A stretch of 64,000 nucleotides of DNA, from the NCBI GenBank assembly GCA_031841125.1, contig CM063109.1, positions 36,150,038-36,214,037 of the forward strand, written 5' to 3'. This document shows, one piece after another, positions 11,638 to 21,650 of the stretch (the stretch's first letter is position 1; every line of letters starts with the position of its first letter). Under the pieces are notes generated by a model. That model saw nothing but the letters and a program-made list of their open reading frames with translations. It was not told where the DNA came from and did no database searches. A program made the position numbers and the translations under genes. Source of the DNA: Acanthococcus lagerstroemiae (taxonomy: Eukaryota > Arthropoda > Insecta > Hemiptera > Eriococcidae).

Positions 11638-12497
11638 GAGCAACTAAATCCCAACAAATCCATTCTGAAACATACAACTATTTCGTCTTCCGATTCCCAT
11701 TTATTATTGGTCGGGAAGGTGATACATCTTCTTTTTTTCTAAAACAAAAATTGGCGTATGCCAACACTGTACGAGTGTAGTACAGTGCATCCAGAAGAGG
11801 AGCAACGAAATCAAATCCATTTGAAAACATTGTCTCGATTCCATTTATTATGGTCGGGAAGGTGTACATTTCTTTTTTTCTAACAAATTGGGTATGCAAC
11901 CTGTACGAGTGTAGTACAGTGCATCCAGAAGAGGAGCAACGAAATCCCAACAAATCCATTGTAAAACGTAAAACTATTTCGTCTTCAGATTCCCATTTAT
12001 TATTGGTCGGGAAGGTGATACATCTTCTTTTTTCTAAAACAAAAATTGGCGTATGCCAACACTGTACGAGTGTAGTACAGTGCATCCAGAAGAGGAGCAA
12101 CGAAATCCCAACAAATCCATTGTAAAACGTAAAACTATTTCGTCTTCAGATTCCCATTTATTATTGGTCGGGAAGGTGATATATCTTCCTTTTTTCTAAA
12201 ACAAAAATTGGCGTATGCCAACACTGTACGATTCTAGTACAGTGCATCCAGAAGAGGAGCAACTAAATCCCAACAAATCCACTGTAAAATGTAAAACTAT
12301 TTCGTCTTCAGGTTCCCATTTATTATCGGTCGGGAGGGTGATACCTCTTCCTTTTTTCTAAAACAGAGTACACCGATTGTTTTGTGAAAACGGATGTCAT
12401 AAAAATCCGTATTTGCCGAGAATTGCGTTTTTTCCACTAAACTCTCTTTGTCAGACCTTTTTTGTTTCTTGTTTTTGTTTTTTTGCTTTTAAGACTA

Positions 12498-12613
12498 CTG
12501 GGCTGGCATTCCACTAAAAAAGTACGACGAGGTACGCGCGCACACCCATAAGAACGATCGTACAAGTGCGATCGTTCGTCGTGCACTTTTGTTAGTGGAA
12601 TACCCCAGTCCTG
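12498..12613. mobile_element. Short palindromic MITE-like repeat
   Basis: The left end, CTGGGCTGGCATTCCACTAA followed by AGTACGACGA, is mirrored at the right by TCGTCGTGCACTTTTGTTAG and TGGAATACCCCAGTCC. The centre is CG-rich. AGACTA occurs just outside both ends and may be the target duplication, but the right boundary is not exact. Confidence 0.55.
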
Positions 12614-13043
12614 ATGAGACTATTGTGAGTAGTTACAGTTAGTACATTTTTTAGTACCCTAGTACATACCCTACTCCATTCTACACGACGAATGATCAAT
12701 CAAAATTCGTCCCCGTTTTCCTGTAGGTCATCTATGTATGCTGACTGCCGACCGTCCTATTCATTTTTTTTTGTTTTCCCCAAAATGGTAGCACTGGATT
12801 AAAATTTTAGAATATTTCAAATTTTCAATTTTTTGTTGCGTTCGTGGCGTTCGTGCTCCTGTACATTATTAATTTTCTATGGTTGATGGGTGCTCTGTGT
12901 TCCGTAAAAAATTGACATTTTTAGCATGTGAAGCACACTGATGTACTTACTTCATCAGTTTATACTGGATCATTCTGATCCTAATCATTCCTGTAATGTA
13001 TATAGGCTCTATATATTGTTCACTACATTCATCGCTACTGAGC

Positions 13044-13635
13044 ATGTATGACGCTCCAGTAAATGCGCTCAATTTTCAGGAGCATAGTTCGCTTCATTTG
13101 GCCGTGTTGAAGAATAATGTTTCGATGATCAAAAATTTACTGACTTGCCTTCAAAATAGGATTAATGTGAATATTGAAGGAAAATTTGGAAAACTCCTGT
13201 TCATTTAGCAGTAGAAAATGGTCATAGAGAAGTAGTTGAAGAGCTACTCAAAGCTTCAGGAATTTTAGTTAATGAAAAAGATACTTGTGGTTGTACTCTT
13301 CTTTTTGCGGCATCAGTAAATGGTCGTGACAAGGTAGTCAATAAACTACTCGAAGCTCCAGGAATTTTAGTTAATGAAAAAGATGCTTATGGTTATACTC
13401 CTCTTCATATGGCATCAGTAAATGATGGTTACATGGTAGTCAATGAGCTACTCAAAGCTCCAGGACTTTTAGTTAATGAAAAAGATGCTGATGGTTATAC
13501 TCCTCTCTATGTGGCATCAGAAAATGGTCATGACAAGATAATCAACCAACTACTGAATGCCCAGGGATTCAAGTAAATGAAAAAGATAGTAATGAGCACA
13601 CCCCTTGTACAAGTTTTTGGATACAATTAAAATAA
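13044..13635 (+). pseudogene. Ankyrin-repeat protein gene, broken by two frameshifts
   Basis: A run of five ankyrin repeats is read on the plus strand from ATG 13044. The helix-1 motifs in order are SSLHLAVLKNN, TPVHLAVENGH, TLLFAASVNGR, TPLHMASVNDG and TPLYVASENGH. Repeats 2-5 are about 34 codons each and end in LVNEKD. Repeats 3-5 are very alike at the DNA level, suggesting recent tandem expansion. Two single-base losses break the frame: in the A run near 13190 (GGAAAACTCC) and in the C run near 13552. After the second shift an open tail ends at TAA 13633-13635, followed by AATAAA-like signals. Such repeats bind other proteins; no other domain is visible. If the two indels are sequencing errors, this would be a ~195-aa small ankyrin protein. 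An origin by transfer from an endosymbiont is possible but not shown. Confidence 0.75.
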
Positions 13636-14157
13636 AATAATGTCTTATTTGATTAATAAACAGTATCTGTATTATAGTTTATGTTCTGTTATATATTTTT
13701 GTTTAGCGCTGAAAGAATAATAACAACTATAAATCAATAATAAATTAGTGTATAATAATAAGTTAGAAAACTTATGATTTTAAATTTTGTATTATTGAAT
13801 CTTCTTCTTCTAATTATATATAAAAACGTTTGTTTGTCTGTTTGTGTTTGTTCGAGGTTGGCTGGTGAACTACAAGAGTTGAGGGGTTCGTACTTTCTGG
13901 ATATGTTCATATGAACCCAGAATATAGGTTTTAGGCTGCATAAAATTTCAGTACCCTAATTAGGAGGGAAGCCACAAAATTCTACCTCCCTGGGCCCTCA
14001 ATGTTTTTTTAACTTGGATTTTTCGGAATTGTTTTACATTGTACTTCTTCACATAATGTCAAAATTTGGTGGCTGTAACTGTCTTTCTTCAGAAATTATT
14101 AGGGGGTTGAAAATCTGCAATTTCCTAAATGAGCTCAAAATGCCTTATTATTGTATT
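13636..14157. other. Stretch with TATATAAAAACGTTTGTTTG word
   Basis: No gene was recognised. The segment near 13810-13860 has a TTCTTCTTCTAATTATATATAA box followed by repeated GTTTGT, resembling an end of a dispersed element, but no partner end was found. Confidence 0.25.
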
Positions 14158-14159
14158 TA

Positions 14160-15132
14160 GGGGAGAGTTGCCAATATTTGGTCTGGTGGGACGTATGGCG
14201 ATGCACGCATGCCAAAGTGGCCCCTGAGACACCGCATCCCCGGCACCGGAAACTACCCTTTCGGGCATTGCATCAGTACCGAGGGGAGAGTGGCCAATAT
14301 TGGACCAGCATCAAAGTTGGACCACCATTAGTTTCTCGCGGTTGCCTCTAGGTAGCGCGCCCATTCCAATGGCATGGTATGTCTATGAGTGTAGCGACTT
14401 AGTTCGCAGAGAAAAATCGCAGCGATAACGAGTTCGTGTTATTGTTCGGCAGTTCTTTTTAAAAAAACATGGATTTTTCGCCAATTTCCGAACGATGGCT
14501 AATCAAAGCAAAGTAATTAAACAAACTAATGTTCTACATCAGTAAACTATAGGTTTAATCGAAGCTTTTATTTTGCCGAATGAGATTTGCTGTAACGTTC
14601 GAATGTTGCTGTATATAGGCGACTATGATAGTATGAAAAATGGGAAGTTGCTTAAATTGGATTAAATTTTGTTTCCTATATTGAACCACCTGGAAATCTT
14701 ATTCTGAAACTGTTTTCCGCATTCACGTACTGTATATGTAATGGTTGAGCAAAAAGTAAAAGTCACTTAGCGAGAAGGATTTACATTTGAGATAAAACTT
14801 ACATAGAAATGAAGTGTCTCTTAAATTGGACTGGTTAAACTTTGGATTCTTCCGTTTGTGTCGGACTTCGACGTCCAAATTGAGAAACTAGGTGGTCCAA
14901 CTTAAGAGACCATGGTCCAACTTAGACGCCAGTTTCCTGAATTAAACCACTTACAGATTTTGGTCTTCAAACTTATCTCCCCGCGCACCTAATTCTCGTC
15001 TGGCCTCCAAATTTTGATGAAATGTAACCAAATAATGACTTATGATAACATATTCAAATTTGAATTTTAGTCAAATGCAACCAAGAACGGTAAGTTCAAA
15101 GTGAAAACGGTCCAATTTAGGCAGCTCTCCTC
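14160..15132. mobile_element. Tc1/mariner-type non-autonomous element (TA duplication)
   Basis: It starts GGGGAGAGTTGCC and ends with the complement of GAGGAGAGCTGCC, continuing inward to the complement of AAATTGGACCG, with TA on each side (14158-14159 and 15133-15134). The interior repeats CCAACTTA and GGTCCAA words. No transposase is present. A short retroposon copy sits in its left end. Confidence 0.75.
14182..14282 (-). mobile_element. Short retroposon copy with ~21-bp target duplication
   Basis: About 101 bp matching the constant end of the element at 50386-50962 (words GACGTATGGCGATGCACGCA and CCCTTTCGGGCATTGC). The mariner terminus GGGGAGAGTTGCCAATATTT at 14160 is repeated, with small changes, right after the copy at 14283-14303, which fits a long target-site duplication. 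Confidence 0.7.
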
Positions 15133-15659
15133 TACATCTGATTTGACGCGATCATAAGATACTTGCGTATTGTTTCGTACTCATTTATGTACCATATGGC
15201 CCATTTTAAACCACTTATCATCTCCAAAAGCCCTATATTTCAGTTTAAAAAAAAATAAGTTCAGCAGTTCTTTTAATTGTCCAATTGAATTTTTGAAAAC
15301 ACGAACACATAGCATATGCTTATAACTTTGGTATAAATCCACCATCAGTGTACCAAAAAAAAAAAAAAAATCGTTCCGCTTAGCGCTCCGTTCAACTGAA
15401 TGCCGTTCATTGCCGTTCCCGTTCATAAACGTGAAATTTTGTTGAAATACATGGGTAGCAAAAAGGGCCCCCTTACAAATTTTTTAAAATCTTGTTGCCT
15501 TTGACCACACCTCTCGATTGACAATTTGGAGAGCACTCACAAAACATATCACAAACCACTACCGTTTTGAGACTTTTGGCCACTCACATTTTTTTGTGAG
15601 TTTTCAACATCTCATCATTTTAATAGAGTGTGCGAATTGATCACTCAGCATTAGTGTGA
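15133..15659. other. Stretch with CACTCACA-type repeats
   Basis: No gene was recognised. The words ACTCACA and TGTGAG recur in both orientations at 15530-15680 and may be an end of the hAT-like sequence that follows. Confidence 0.3.
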
Positions 15660-15941
15660 TTACTGAGTGATGTTCACAAATGCACTCACAGTTGGCCTCA
15701 TTATCAATCGGGTTGTGCGATAAGAAATTCTCAAAAATGATACGAAGTTTATCTTTTGAAAAATCTGTAGGTATATATGTATATCGTGGTAAGTTTTTAT
15801 TCTATAGTTGTCATATTCGTCAAATTTTAATTCGTTTGACGAAACTATTTTTTCTGATCTTTTCTTTCTTCTGTTGATGCGTTTAACAGGCAGTTCATCT
15901 TCTACAATGGCGTCGATTCCTTTTTCTTTCGTAATGTACAT
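15660..15941 (-). pseudogene. Possible hAT/ZMYM-type transposase fragment
   Basis: A 93-codon minus-strand frame contains DELPVKRINRRKKRSEK followed by an acidic and aromatic stretch, DEYDNYRIKTYHDIH. That spacing (a basic KR..R.KK block, an acidic linker, then a Y..I..Y helix) resembles the segment upstream of the catalytic region in zinc-finger MYM/hAT-like transposases of insects. It has no catalytic residues and no neighbouring transposase parts. The assignment rests on pattern memory and is tentative. Confidence 0.3.
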
Positions 15942-16361
15942 AATTCATTTGTTTTTTTTAACAGAACTATCGACCGCTGACTTGACTTATCACTACAAGA
16001 AAGATATTTCTTTATATATTATATGTGCGTATTTCACTTTTTTTGCTCATTTCATTTCTATTTGAGAATCGGCGCTGCCGCGACACGTGCTTCATTTTAT
16101 TATTTTTTTCATTGTTGAATTTTCTTTCAACCAACCAACGCCGCAACTCCAAAATCGCGGCGGGTCACTAGGCCTTTGCCCGGCTTGCCATACGTCCCAT
16201 CCGCCCTTGGCGCGTTGTAACTTCTCGTTCCGCTCTAGGCACCCCTAATACAGTTCTGTCTGTAAGTGAAATGAACATTACGAATTCTCCTGTTACAAGA
16301 ATCCAAAAACAAGTAAGCTCCATCTCATTGTCAGTAGAAATATTGAAAACAGAAATCTCTA

Positions 16362-16590
16362 ATGCCGGCTACACACTTATCATGAAACGCCATGAAACGA
16401 CCGTGAAATATGAAAAAGGGAAAGTGTGTAGAGTATGTGTGGTGCGTTTCACAGAGCATCTTTTTCACATTTCATATTTCACGTCGTTTCGCTGAAGGTA
16501 TAGCGGTTTTTTGATGAAATATCAAAGGTTTTTCATCAGGTGTTGTCTAGACATCAGCACCGAACACACTTTTCATGAAATGCCGCCGGA
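16362..16590. repeat. Repeat with ATGCCGGCTACACACTTATC end
   Basis: It starts with 21 bases whose exact complement closes a sequence at 19612-19633. The interior is full of TGAAACG/CGTTTCA words in both orientations. It may be a MITE or the left end of a larger unit. Confidence 0.45.
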
Positions 16591-16752
16591 TTTCAACTTA
16601 GATTGTCGCGAAATTCGGGCTATCTGGCCCGGTTAGTCCGCAGAGAAAGCTGGTCACCTGTTGGGCAGCGGGACCCGGCGGTCACAGATTGTAGGCCAAG
16701 AGAGGGCGCAGCAACACTTTTGACTGGAATTGGTTTCGGGAGGAAGCGGAGT

Positions 16753-17063
16753 CAGAGCAGATGCGAGGGGGTGTCACCCCGCCCCCCAGTCATTTTTCAT
16801 TCGGCAATTTTGGCAAAATTTGGGAAATTTATATTTCTTTTAGCCACTGATTCAACAATTTATCCAACAAGTCAAAAGTTTTTTTTGTTTTTTTTTGTAT
16901 TGTGCTTTGATACTTGGGAATTTTGATTGAGAAAGTAGGAGAAGTTGGGAAAATCCGACAAGTCTAATTTTTTTTTCTTTGATACTTGGGAATTTCGAGT
17001 GGAATCAGCTGGGACTTTCACACTTTCCCATCCCCTCAGGAAAAATTCTTCGACACGTCCCTA
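16753..17063. mobile_element. hAT MITE family A, copy 1 (311 bp)
   Basis: The right end reads TTCGACACGTCCCTA, matching the family end TCGGTACATCCCTG seen at 23832. The interior repeats TTTGATACTTGGGAATTT. The flanks are AGCGGAGT (16745-16752) and AGCGGAGC (17064-17071), an 8-bp duplication with one mismatch. Confidence 0.72.
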
Positions 17064-17189
17064 AGCGGAGCATGGGAGGAATGCAGATGATATCTTAGTT
17101 TCCTGAGGGTGCATATTAATTAGGCCGGGTGATTACCTATGGAGGCATTCGGACAGTTTAGTTTGCAAACTGAAAAAATACTTACCATT

Positions 17190-17426
17190 GGGGAACCCAC
17201 TTCCAAAGTGACCTAACTGCAACATTATGATTTCATGAGTTTTTGTTTTCAACGTGCTGTCTTACCGCGCTAGGGGCATACTTTGCAAAACAAAAACGAC
17301 AAATTTTTCTTGAAGGTTGAACTTATTGATACCTACCTTAAAAAATCCGTTACCTACTTTACTGTTTTGCTTGTTTTTCTCAAAACTAAAATTTTGCAGT
17401 TAGGTCACTTTGGAAGTGGGCTCCTC
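17190..17426. mobile_element. MITE with 34-bp inverted ends (237 bp)
   Basis: The left end GGGGAACCCACTTCCAAAGT continuing GACCTAACTGCAA is complemented at the right by TTGCAGTTAGGTCACTTTGG and AAGTGGGCTCCTC, with two mismatches. No clear target duplication. Confidence 0.75.
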
Positions 17427-18066
17427 AACTGTAAAAAAGTGTTTTTTTTTCCTTTAACTTTTATTCAGTGTCTTATGCTTGTATATAACCGCATACTCGA
17501 CATTGCCAATCGACTTGCCCGGTAACTGGTTCACAATAAAGCGGGAGGTTAGATACAAAACTGCGTTGTTCCACCCCTGCACTGGGTGTTGGAAATGTGA
17601 TGAGAATAATGGTCGAAGAATTAAGGGAAACAAAATGCCGCCGATTTACACACAAAAAAAACAAAAAAAAAAACTACATTAGCTAAAAGGGCGAACTGGC
17701 TTCTAGGACGACAAGTGTGTCATTTCAAGATGATTGTCATGTGCTCAATTTGATGTGCTAAATCCTGAAGTGAACACTTGTGTATCGTTATTTTTTGGCG
17801 TTTATAATTTCTTGTACTATGGAGTAGAGTGAAGACTAATTAACGGATTTGGTACGCGAGGTGAGAGATCGTCCTGTCCTATTGGATCCTCACCATCCTG
17901 AGAAGAAGTCCCGTACAAAGAAACTTCTTGGGTTTCACTTGTATCCTTTTTTGTGAGGATGCAGTTATGATTGCCGCAACAATAACAGCATCTTCGTCAT
18001 AACTCATCCTCAAACGAAAATAATACCACCAAACACGACAACTTAATCTAGCCTCAAAAGGAGCAC
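17427..18066. other. Stretch with no recognised feature
   Basis: No gene or repeat relative was recognised. A-rich runs lie near 17650-17672. Confidence 0.3.
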
Positions 18067-18074
18067 TACATCGA

Positions 18075-18341
18075 CAGGGGCGAAACTATAGGGGGTATGG
18101 GGGTCCAATAATTTGGCAGTCGGCAATTTTTGAAACTGTTCATTTGAATTTTTCATTTTGTATGAATGTTTGCCTGCTTATTATTATTTTCTTTTCAATT
18201 AAAAAATATTCTGATGAAAAATCGACAAATTTTAAATTTTTTTAAAATTTTGTCGTTCGTCGAATTTTTAGTTTTCAAAAAATATTTGTCGGCAAATGTT
18301 TTTCTCCACCTCCACAAACTGTAAGTCAAATTTCGTTTCTG
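18075..18341 (+). mobile_element. hAT MITE family B, copy 1
   Basis: The left end is CAGGGGCGAAACTAT and the right end is AAGTCAAATTTCGTTTCTG. The interior has AATTTGGCAGTCGGCAA and repeated GTCG..AAATTTT words. It is AT-rich and non-coding. Confidence 0.8.
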
Positions 18342-18741
18342 AAAATGGAGTACCCTGGACTCGTGTCAGAGACTAGTCAAAAGCCGAAGGTTTCAAGCTG
18401 AGTATCGAAAGTTTTCTGAAAGGTTAAAACAAAGCTGAAATGTGGAAAACATTTCGAAAATCTGAAAGTCTGTAGCAAACGTTGAATTTCGAATTTCAAT
18501 GACCATTCTGTTCAGGCTCTGTTTGACCCATAGCCTGAAATTTGAGAAAGTTGAACATTTTATTAAAATCTAAAAGTTGAAAGCAAAAGACTTATTTTCC
18601 AATGTCGGTCGCAAGCTGAATCCGATAGCAAATGTTCTATTGTTTAATTCACGGGTTTTAGTCTGGAGAATACCTATAGGAGGAAAATTTAGTCTGGAAC
18701 AAAAGTCAAAACTCCATGTGTTTTTTCCATACTTATCCGAT

Positions 18742-19003
18742 CGCAGGTAGACTTTGGAGCTCAAGTTTACGGACTAGCTCCACTAAAAACCCTCGAACGC
18801 TCGACACAATCCAAAACTCAGCCCTTCGAATAGTATTAGGAGCCCTCCGCAATAGTCCACCCATCAGTCTTTGTGCGGAAATGGCCGAACCTCCCCTACC
18901 CTACCGCAGAATGATCCTCTACTCCAAATACCATCTCAAAATATCCCAAAATCCCAACTCACCACTTTCCACAGACGTGGTTAATGATCCACCTCAATCA
19001 AAA
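18742..19003 (+). pseudogene. I/Jockey-clade LINE fragment (RT thumb region)
   Basis: Reads DFGAQVYGLAPLKTLER, then a one-base shift, then LDTIQNSALRIVLGALRNSP and SLCAEMAEPPLPYRR. This is the region after the reverse-transcriptase core in I/Jockey-type LINEs, ahead of the RNase H domain. A fragment probably of the same kind of element, covering the RNase H end, lies on the other strand at 32061-32760. It is a decayed fragment. Confidence 0.75.
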
Positions 19004-19006
19004 CAC

Positions 19007-19244
19007 GATTTCCCCTAATCCGATCGACCTGAAACTTTGTAGGATTATTTTATTTTATTGGAACCAATTTAGGATACGAATCAGAGGAAACTCAGAAAAA
19101 AAAAGATCACCAAGAGTAAATAAGGACCACCTTAAGGATAAAGGAAGTTGTGTGTTTCTCTCAAGTATTCCTAACATCCTTCTAGCTTACCCTCTCAGAC
19201 TAGGGTATGCTCATGTGTGAGAAACTGAGTGCTTGGGGGATAAG
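19007..19244 (+). repeat. Dispersed ~240-bp repeat, copy A
   Basis: Starts GATTTCCCCTAATCC, contains ACCTGAAACTTTGTAGG and GACCACCTTAAGG, and ends GTGCTTGGGGGATAAG. An inverted copy lies at 31779-32028 and matches almost base for base apart from a longer A/T run. Confidence 0.85.
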
Positions 19245-19261
19245 GTTCCAATCCGCATTTG

Positions 19262-19519
19262 CAGGGATGAAACTATGGGGGTTGAAACACCCCCAATAAT
19301 TTGGCAGTTGGCAAATTTTGAAACTGTTCATTTGAATTTTACCTGTTCTAAGAACGTTTGTTTGTTTTTTTTTTTCGATTAAAAAATATTTTGATTGAAA
19401 AATCGACGAATTTTCAAATTTAAAAAAGATTTTGTCGGCGAATTTTAGTTTTCAATGTTTGTCGGCAAAATTTTTCTTCTCCCCCCCCCCCCTCAACTGA
19501 AAGTCAAGTTTCGCCTCTG
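19262..19519 (+). mobile_element. hAT MITE family B, copy 2
   Basis: The left end is CAGGGATGAAACTATGGGGG and the right end AGTCAAGTTTCGCCTCTG. It contains a run of C's near 19483-19493 just inside the right end. Same orientation as copy 1. Confidence 0.8.
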
Positions 19520-19527
19520 TACATCGA

Positions 19528-21045
19528 GCACGACGAAATCTTTTTCACAGTCCCGGGTTTTTTCGTCTCTTTTTCGTGAAACACCTTGAAACGCAACATG
19601 AAATTGGAAATGTGATAAGTGTGTAGCCGGCATAAAGGTTGTAAACAGTCCGTAATGTTGGGAGAAACCGTTTCACAGTCAACACAGGAAAATGTATAAA
19701 AAATGGTTGTTGTGGAATACTAATTAAGTTTTTATCGGAAGTACCCGCCTGCACAGTCTACCCGCTGCGCATGGTGTACTCGCAGTCGAGCACCCGAGCA
19801 CAGTCACCAGAGTTAGGTTAAAACCGGCGGCAACAAGTAGCCGTTTTCCTGTTGCGGTGTTGGTAACACTTACCTCCCCTTGGCTAACTAGTCGCGTGTA
19901 TATCCTGGGATTCCTCGACAGGAAGCTCTCGTCTTCTCCCAACGTGTCCTATTTCATGTTTACGAGTGCGACGTATTTCATACATATTTTTTCTACCGAC
20001 GTTCTCATGTTCGCGCTTCAGTTATTAGATTTTCGTGTACTCTCGGGTTGTGATTGTGTTATCAGTGGAAATAGTGGTGTCCGAATGGTATGTACTTTTA
20101 TTATTATTTTTTATTTAAAGGCAGAAAGGGGTTGTTAATAGGTACTGTCTAATCAAAATTTGAATTTGATTAGGTAGATATCATTTCGTGAAGATGCTCT
20201 TGATACTTATAATTTTAAGAACTAGGAATTTGCATTCGCAGTGGCGACGCATGGTCATAACATGAGGAGGTTCACTACATATTATGTAATATGGAAGCTC
20301 AGCTGTATTTGCTACAACCTGTACTCGTTCGGGTACCCTACTTATCAGTTCGCCATTGAATATCCCTCACCGCTGCTGTCTGATCTGCTTTGAATAAATT
20401 CAACTTTTTTTAGAATACATGTAGACGTGATAAAGAAATTGACAATACATAAAATGAAGATTTCATGGAAATTAAATTTCCTCCGACTTTGATATTGTTA
20501 ATTGCCAAAAAACAAAAATGAAATCGTCCATAAAACAAAATAAGATGACGGCTAATTTAATCGCAATTTAGAGAACTTACATATTCAGTAAGTAGTCCTA
20601 ATCAATTAGAAGTTAATAAAGTTCAACTAGTATATCAAAGATGAAAGTTTTGGCTGGCTTTTCAACTTCAAACAAACCAAAACTTAGATATGTAGAAAAT
20701 TGATTGAGCTAGTCATCAACCCGTTTGCGAATCGATTAAGAAATTATAAAAGGATTTCAGTTAATAAAAAGGAGATCAAAATTTGAGCTGGCTCTTGCAA
20801 TTATTGTAAACGGACGCTCATGTCATGATGTTTAGTATAAAAAATCCATACGCTTTTCTTTCTTATTCGCAAACAGGTTGATGACACTTGTTCATTAGTT
20901 TGGTGATTCCTGCACTATTCCTTTCTCGATCAATAGCATAGTAAGCGTAGATAGCCTCTTTTTATCCATTGTACTTTTGAGAAAAGTTTTTATCCTTCTT
21001 AAAGTGGGAAAGTCTCTCTCGGCTTCAACAATTGATAAGAGAATG
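19528..21045. other. Non-repetitive stretch with a possible first exon
   Basis: 19740-20090 is richer in G+C and CpG than its surroundings. It contains an arthropod initiator-like TTCAGTT at 20018-20024 and a donor-like GAATG/GTATGT at about 20088. No coding start is evident. 20100-21045 is AT-rich with nothing recognised. Confidence 0.25.
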
Positions 21046-21650
21046 ATGATGAGGTTATCAGTCTTACGACCGGTTTGATGCAGCTTTCCACTTCTCCTTA
21101 TCTTGTACGAGTTCTTTCATTTCCAAATAACACTTACATTAGACATCCTCGATTATCTGTTGAACATACGGGAAACTTTACCTACAGAGGCGTCGTACTC
21201 AACATGATTGGGGGGCCCAATCCACTGGAGAAAATTTAGCTTGAATCATTACTGAGGTAGATAAAAAAGGATATTCCTTTATTATTACTGAATGTAAAAA
21301 TATTGAGAGGGGGGCACGTGCTCCCGACGCTACGCCACTATTTACCTACCTGCCCAATTCTTTTCTTCCACCCTTCCTTCTAGCAGCAGTGACATTATTC
21401 CTGGGTGCCTCAAATTATGTCCTATTAGTTTATCTCTTCTTCTCTTCAGACAATTCCAAATATCCATTTTACCTCCTGTCCTGTTAAAAAAGTATTTCCT
21501 CATTTCTTATCTTATCCGTCCATTTGATACTAGGTATCCGCCTACAGCACCGCATCTCAAAAGCTTCGATCCGTCTCTTCTCTGGTTTTTCTATGGTCCA
21601 AGTTTCACATCCATACAAAGCTACACTCCAAACGTAAGTTTCCAAAAATA
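21046..21650 (-). pseudogene. RTE LINE C-terminal remnant split by a MITE
   Basis: On the minus strand a frameshifted C-terminal region reads CMDVKLGP, FEMRCCRRI, IKWTDKIRNEE, then KKR followed by LIGHNLRHPG. It resumes beyond the MITE with YLEMKELVQDKEKWKAASNR and a stop. This C terminus (IGH..RHPG, then KW.AA.NR) is the same as in the LINE at 63505-64000. It ends in a (GAT/CATCAT)-type tail near 21046. Inactive. Confidence 0.75.
21185..21340. mobile_element. hAT MITE inside the LINE (TSD TTTACCTA)
   Basis: 156 bp starting CAGAGGCGTCG and ending CGACGCTACGCCACTA, with TTTACCTA on both sides (21177-21184 and 21341-21348). The LINE C-terminal reading continues across it when it is ignored. 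Confidence 0.88.

Larger units (their letters stand above)
9713..12365 (+). repeat. ~163-bp satellite array split by a transposon
   Basis: Monomers begin GAGGAGCAAC and contain TTATTATTGGTCGGGAAGG and TTGGCGTATGCCAACACTGT. One lies at 9713-9883. Five more, the last partial, start at about 11638, 11797, 11930, 12090 and 12254 and end near 12365. Spacing is about 160-165 bp, except for one monomer shortened to about 133 bp. The array is interrupted by an inserted element at 9884-11637. Confidence 0.88.
18075..19519. mobile_element. Possible composite unit: two direct MITE-B copies plus LINE DNA (TSD TACATCGA)
   Basis: Two direct copies of a hAT-type MITE (18075-18341 and 19262-19519) enclose about 920 bp holding a LINE fragment and a dispersed repeat. 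Both copies start CAGGG(G/A)(C/T)GAAACTAT and end in the complement of CAGARRCGAAA-YTTGACTT. The 8 bases left of copy 1 (18067-18074) and right of copy 2 (19520-19527) are identical, TACATCGA. The inner flanks (AAAATGGA and CGCATTTG) match neither each other nor the outer pair. Confidence 0.7.

Noticed and set aside
11678..12125. 140- and 91-codon ORFs in the satellite
   Set aside because: Both strands are open only because the satellite monomers repeat; the content is non-coding satellite.
20018..20060. Initiator plus downstream promoter element pair
   Set aside because: A GGTTG word fits the DPE but sits one base off the strict initiator spacing, so I do not call a DPE promoter.
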